Shown one piece after another: positions 6,263-8,708 of a DNA stretch of 8,708 nt. This DNA comes from an uncultured Erysipelotrichaceae bacterium (lineage in GTDB: Bacteria; Bacillota_I; Bacilli_A; Erysipelotrichales; Erysipelotrichaceae): assembly GCA_934675465.1 (NCBI GenBank), contig CAKUQM010000055.1, positions 1 through 8,708 on the forward strand, in the 5' to 3' direction. Below the pieces are notes generated by a model. It had not been told where the DNA came from. It saw nothing but the letters and a program-made list of their open reading frames with translations, and ran no database searches. The position numbers and the translations under genes are program-made. Every line of letters begins with the position of its first letter. Position 1 is the stretch's first letter.

Positions 6263-6838
6263 ATGGTTGATATGAAAAAAGGATTACTTATTGTATATAG
6301 TGGGCCAAGTGGCGTTGGCAAGAGTACAATCTTGCATGAAGTATTAAAGGATGAATCATTAAATCTAGAATTTTCTGTTTCAATGACTACAAGACTTCCT
6401 AGAGAGGGTGAACTTGATGGTAAGGATTATTTCTTTGTGTCTAAAGAAACTTTCGAGAAGGCAATAAAAGATGATAAGTTCTTGGAGCATGCTAGATATG
6501 TTGAGAATTATTATGGAACACCAAGAGACCATGTTGAACAAGAGAGAAATAAGGGAAAGAATGTTATTTTAGAGATTGATGTTCAAGGTGGTCTTCAGGT
6601 TATTGAAAAGTGTAGCGATTGTATCAGTATTTTTATTATGCCACCTAGTATTGATGAATTAAGAAATAGACTTAGTGGTAGAGGGACTGAGAAGGAAGAG
6701 ATTGTCAATAAGCGTATTGACCAGGCTCAAAGAGAAATCAAGCAAGGCAGTGTTTATAAGTATCATGTTGTTAATAATGACGTTGAAACTTCAATTAAAG
6801 AGGTTAGTGATATCTTGAAGAAGGAAATGGCTTTATAA
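6263..6838 (+). CDS. gmk: Guanylate kinase (191 aa)
   Basis: This cytoplasmic enzyme phosphorylates GMP (and dGMP) to GDP with ATP, in purine nucleotide synthesis and salvage. The Walker A loop GPSGVGKST is at 14-22. The GMP-binding part follows, with SMTTRLPREGE (40-50) and DYFF (55-58), then YYGTP at 83-87, LEIDVQGG at 103-110 and the lid LSGRGTEKEE at 137-146. Length is normal. ATG 6263 is given, but ATG 6272 (starting MKKGLL, 188 aa) is just as likely by homology; neither has a ribosome site. Its stop overlaps the next start as TAATG, so it forms an operon with the MazG-like gene. In Bacillus, rpoZ usually follows gmk; it is absent here. Confidence 0.96.
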   Translation: MVDMKKGLLIVYSGPSGVGKSTILHEVLKDESLNLEFSVSMTTRLPREGELDGKDYFFVSKETFEKAIKDDKFLEHARYVENYYGTPRDHVEQERNKGKNVILEIDVQGGLQVIEKCSDCISIFIMPPSIDELRNRLSGRGTEKEEIVNKRIDQAQREIKQGSVYKYHVVNNDVETSIKEVSDILKKEMAL

Positions 6839-7176
6839 TGCATATTAGCAAAGAAACTGTTGATGAAGTATTAAAGTTTAGGGATGATAGGGATTGGAAA
6901 CAATTCCATGATCCTAAGGACTTAGCAATTTCTATTTCTTTAGAGGCTAGTGAATTATTAGAGATATTTCAATGGTCTAGGGATGATGTCTATTGTCTTG
7001 ATAAGATTGATAAGATTAAAGAAGAACTTGCGGATGTTGTCAATTATTGTATCTTAATGGCTGATGCGTGTAACTTGGATCTTGATAAGATTATTACTGA
7101 TAAGATTAAACTAAATGCGGCTAAGTATCCTGTTGATAAGGCTAAGGGGACTAGTACTAAATATAATGAATTGTAA
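6838..7176 (+). CDS. MazG-like nucleotide pyrophosphohydrolase (112 aa)
   Basis: This is a single-domain member of the MazG/RS21-C6 group, whose members hydrolyse nucleoside or deoxynucleoside triphosphates (often dCTP or modified forms) to monophosphate and pyrophosphate, cleaning the nucleotide pool. The two metal-binding motifs are intact: E36-x-x-E39 in SLEASELLEIFQW and E63-x-x-D66 in EELADVVNY. The opening FRDDRDWKQFHDPKDLAISISLEA and closing NAAKYPVDKAKG are typical of the small subgroup. The substrate cannot be read from sequence. The ATG overlaps the gmk stop by one base (TAATG), with a weak AAGGA (6821-6825) upstream, so it is probably made by coupled translation. Pairing with gmk makes biochemical sense. 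Its stop touches the terminator stem. Confidence 0.92.
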   Translation: MHISKETVDEVLKFRDDRDWKQFHDPKDLAISISLEASELLEIFQWSRDDVYCLDKIDKIKEELADVVNYCILMADACNLDLDKIITDKIKLNAAKYPVDKAKGTSTKYNEL

Positions 7177-7202
7177 ATGTTGGGTGACCAACATTTTCTT
7201 TT
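7175..7202 (+). terminator. Terminator of the gmk-mazG operon
   Basis: AAATGTTGG (7175-7183) pairs with CCAACATTT (7188-7196) around a GTGA tetraloop, followed by TTTTCTTTT. The last two bases of the mazG-like TAA stop are in the left arm. Confidence 0.85.
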
Positions 7203-7208
7203 GGGTAT

Positions 7209-7240
7209 AAAAAAACAAGAACCATAAGATTCTTGTTTTT
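7209..7240 (-). terminator. Terminator of rpsD, also usable in the + direction
   Basis: An 11-bp inverted repeat AAAAACAAGAA / TTCTTGTTTTT (7211-7221 and 7230-7240) has an 8-base loop. Read on the minus strand it ends in seven T residues (complement of 7209-7215), 10 bases after the rpsD stop. Read on the plus strand it also ends in T5, so it could back up the neighbouring operon terminator. Confidence 0.85.
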
Positions 7241-7250
7241 AAAATACTTA

Positions 7251-7856
7251 TTACTTTGAGTAGTATTCGACAACTAGTAATTCTTTTACTTCTTGGTTTA
7301 ATTCTTTTCTTTCAGGAAGTCTTACGAATTTACCTTTTCTATTGTCTTTATCAACTTCAACGAAGTCCTTGAATGCAACTGTAGCTTCTAGTGCATCAGC
7401 AATGCTTGCCATGTTTCTTGAAGATTCTTTAACTTCAATTGTTGCACCTGGAAGAATTCTTGCACTTGGGATATCAACTTTCTTACCATTTACAAGGATA
7501 TGTCCATGGTTAACAAGTTGTCTAGCACCACGTCTTGTTCTTGCAAAACCCATACGGTATACAAGGTTATCAAGTCTTGATTCTAGTAATACAAGTAGGT
7601 TAGTACCTGTAACGCCTTCCATTTTTTCTGCTCTTAAATAAGTGTTGTAGAATTGCTTTTCATTTAAGCCATAAAGATTTCTGATCTTTTGCTTTTCGGC
7701 TTGTTGTAAACCGAAGTTTGAAAGCTTAATTCTCTTGTTTGCACTACCGTGCTGACCTGGAATATAAGGTCTCTTGCTTAATTCTTTACCTGTTTCTAGG
7801 ATAGAGAAGTTAAGACGACGAGATATACGCCATACTGGTCCTGTGTTTCTTGCCAT
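7251..7856 (-). CDS. rpsD: 30S ribosomal protein S4 (201 aa)
   Basis: Primary 16S rRNA-binding protein that starts assembly of the 5' domain of the 30S subunit and helps decoding accuracy. It opens MARNTGPVWRISRRLNFSI, with the PGQHG motif near 39-43. The S4 RNA-binding domain is at about 92-155 (LLESRLDNLVYRMGFARTRRGARQLVNHGHILVNGKKVDIPS). Length is normal at about 200. The start at 7856 is chosen because GGGAGG sits 7 bases upstream and MARNTGPVWR is the family start; a longer frame from 7877 would place the ribosome site inside the gene. It is monocistronic, with its own terminator and a structured leader of about 150 nt suited to autoregulation by S4, as shown for Bacillus rpsD. Confidence 0.98.
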   Translation of the reverse strand: MARNTGPVWRISRRLNFSILETGKELSKRPYIPGQHGSANKRIKLSNFGLQQAEKQKIRNLYGLNEKQFYNTYLRAEKMEGVTGTNLLVLLESRLDNLVYRMGFARTRRGARQLVNHGHILVNGKKVDIPSARILPGATIEVKESSRNMASIADALEATVAFKDFVEVDKDNRKGKFVRLPERKELNQEVKELLVVEYYSK

Positions 7857-8008
7857 ATTTTTTCCTCCCATTGACAATTCAGTTAGAGGTGTAAATCATT
7901 CTAAGGATGTGTTAGTATGCAATGTTCACCCATTACGCTAGGCTACTTATATTCCCAGATGGGCTACTAACGCGCTTCTTTAGAACTTTACATGCGTCCT
8001 TAAACTGC
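7857..8008 (-). ncRNA. Structured rpsD leader, probable S4 autoregulatory element
   Basis: The leader, read on the minus strand, can form four nested perfect helices. In plus coordinates these are 7987-7992 with 7890-7895 (6 bp), 7980-7985 with 7899-7904 (6 bp), 7965-7971 with 7911-7917 (7 bp), and 7959-7963 with 7929-7933 (5 bp). A competing pairing of CGTTAG (7972-7967) with CTAGCG (7940-7935, one G-U) would cross the innermost helix and form a pseudoknot. S4 is known to bind pseudoknotted leader RNA in E. coli and to repress rpsD through its leader in Bacillus. The position, length and folding fit; direct similarity to the Bacillus leader was not tested. Confidence 0.65.
7864..7869 (-). 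promoter_or_regulatory. Ribosome site deciding the rpsD start
   Basis: CCTCCC on the plus strand reads GGGAGG on the minus strand, 7 bases before ATG 7856. A CCTC stretch (complement of 7886-7889) could pair with its GAGG and hide the site when the leader is folded; that pairing is short and only a suggestion. Confidence 0.8.
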
Positions 8009-8014
8009 CTATTT

Positions 8015-8043
8015 ATGTTATCAAATGTTAATACTAGAGTCAA
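8015..8043 (-). promoter_or_regulatory. Candidate rpsD promoter
   Basis: Read on the minus strand: TTGACT (8043-8038), 17 bases, TAACAT (8020-8015). The -35 is strong and the -10 matches consensus at four of six. A start near 8008 gives a leader of about 150 nt that contains the whole fold described for rpsD. Confidence 0.55.
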
Positions 8044-8092
8044 TTGAAAAATATCGTATGTGATAGTAAAATTATACTGTTTAATCAAGAGG
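8044..8092 (+). promoter_or_regulatory. Candidate ezrA promoter and ribosome site
   Basis: TTGAAA (8044-8049), 17 bases, TAAAAT (8067-8072), then AAGAGG (8087-8092) 6 bases before ATG 8099. A second possible -10, TATACT (8073-8078), follows directly but has no -35 at the right distance. The -35 box abuts that of rpsD (AGTCAA|TTGAAA at 8038-8049), so the two polymerases would face away from one point. Confidence 0.55.
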
Positions 8093-8098
8093 AAAATT

Positions 8099-8708
8099 AT
8101 GAGCGAAAACGTTAAGTATGGTATCATTGCCGGTTTGTTGTTGCTGGCTGTAATAATTGTTTTGGTTATTGTGAATAACACAAAGAAGACCAATATCAAG
8201 AAGTCTATTGATGATTTAAATGTCCGTTTTAATGGTGTTAAGACCATTCCTTTAGCTTTTAAATTGTCTAAGGCTCAGGCAATGGCAAAACGAAACGATG
8301 AAACCGCTACTGAAGTTAAAGAATATTATGAAAAGTATGAAGAGGCTCAAAGACATATCGATTCTATTGCGGATATGTTAGAGAATATCGAAGATTCTTT
8401 CGCTTGTAGAAACTATAAGTCTTGTAAGGAAGCTTTACAAATTATTTCCGAGAATATTGATGATAGTGAAAAAGAAGTTAGAGATATCGATAAGTTCTTG
8501 GAAAAGTTTTCTAAGAAAGAGAACGATCAACGTGAAAGCTCTGCTAGATTAAAGGAAGATTTTAGAGAATTAAAATTATATATTAATAAGAATAAGGTTG
8601 CTTTATCGATTGCTAATGATGGAATCGATAAGAAGATTCAACATATTGAAGATCTTTTCTCAAAGAGTGAGGAATTCATGTATGTTTCTGACTATATTAG
8701 TTCTAAAG
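8099..8708 (+). CDS. ezrA: Septation ring regulator EzrA, N-terminal part (203 codons seen)
   Basis: EzrA is a membrane-anchored coiled-coil protein of Bacillota that acts at the inner membrane face as a regulator of FtsZ ring formation and links division to wall synthesis. The start has AAGAGG 6 bases upstream. One membrane helix lies at about residues 7-26, followed by a basic step (NNTKKTNIKK), then long charged helices with heptad spacing to the window edge. The segment IPLAFKLSKAQAMAKRNDE (about 50-68) resembles the LP-L-x-L-x-K-A-x-AL-K-N-E region near the start of EzrA proteins. The family is usually about 560-570 residues, so roughly 360 lie beyond the window. ezrA near rpsD is also seen in Bacillus. 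A generic coiled-coil membrane protein is the main alternative. Confidence 0.82.
   Translation, partial: MSENVKYGIIAGLLLLAVIIVLVIVNNTKKTNIKKSIDDLNVRFNGVKTIPLAFKLSKAQAMAKRNDETATEVKEYYEKYEEAQRHIDSIADMLENIEDSFACRNYKSCKEALQIISENIDDSEKEVRDIDKFLEKFSKKENDQRESSARLKEDFRELKLYINKNKVALSIANDGIDKKIQHIEDLFSKSEEFMYVSDYISSK

Noticed and set aside
7342..7641. 99-codon open frame on the plus strand
   Set aside because: It is a mirror of rpsD, whose identity is certain; the Ser/Ala/Leu-rich product has no ribosome site.
7857..7877. Seven-codon N-terminal extension of S4
   Set aside because: The extension contains the GGGAGG ribosome site, and S4 proteins start at MARNTGPVWR.
7933..8247. 104-codon open frame on the minus strand
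   Set aside because: It overlaps the structured rpsD leader and runs antisense to the start of ezrA; no gene signals support it.
1..8708. CRISPR array, transposon, tRNA or rRNA
   Set aside because: I saw no regularly spaced repeats, transposase motifs, terminal inverted repeats, or cloverleaf/rRNA sequence anywhere in the window.

Overview
The window is AT-rich DNA from a low-GC Gram-positive bacterium (Bacillota). It carries EzrA, an RqcH/NFACT protein, an S4 gene with a long leader, and a GH73-type wall hydrolase. Strong AGGAGG ribosome sites occur beside several starts that have none. TGA is used as a stop and Trp is TGG, so the code is standard and the cell has a wall. An Erysipelotrichia-like or related gut Bacillota fits best, but that placement is inference.

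Left part (1-4592, + strand). It begins with the tail of an unknown gene. Four very small genes follow, overlapping or close-packed (73-937), the last two being a diverged tandem duplicate, and the run ends in a hairpin terminator. After it come two envelope genes. One is a 289-residue secreted or membrane protein of unknown function with four C-terminal helices. The other is an 899-residue wall glucosaminidase with a signal peptide and an unusual C-terminal membrane anchor. This is the accessory-looking and least understood part.

Right part (4582-8708) is housekeeping. The RqcH-like gene (- strand) converges on the glucosaminidase gene through one perfect 16-bp hairpin that contains both stop codons. 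Divergent from it is a gmk-mazG-like nucleotide operon (+). It ends in a hairpin that faces the terminator of rpsD (- strand). rpsD has a leader of about 150 nt that can fold into four nested helices, matching the autoregulated S4 leaders known in Bacillus. Divergent from rpsD is ezrA (+), cut by the window edge; the predicted -35 boxes of the two promoters abut.

Themes. Transcription units are very compact: stop codons sit inside terminator stems and divergent promoters overlap. Two genes (the glucosaminidase with a GTG start, and the RqcH-like gene) have a -10 box exactly six bases before the start codon and no ribosome-binding site, so leaderless mRNAs are predicted. I see no transposon, CRISPR array, tRNA or rRNA. 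The most plausible undescribed system is the small-gene cassette at 1-937, whose function I cannot assign.
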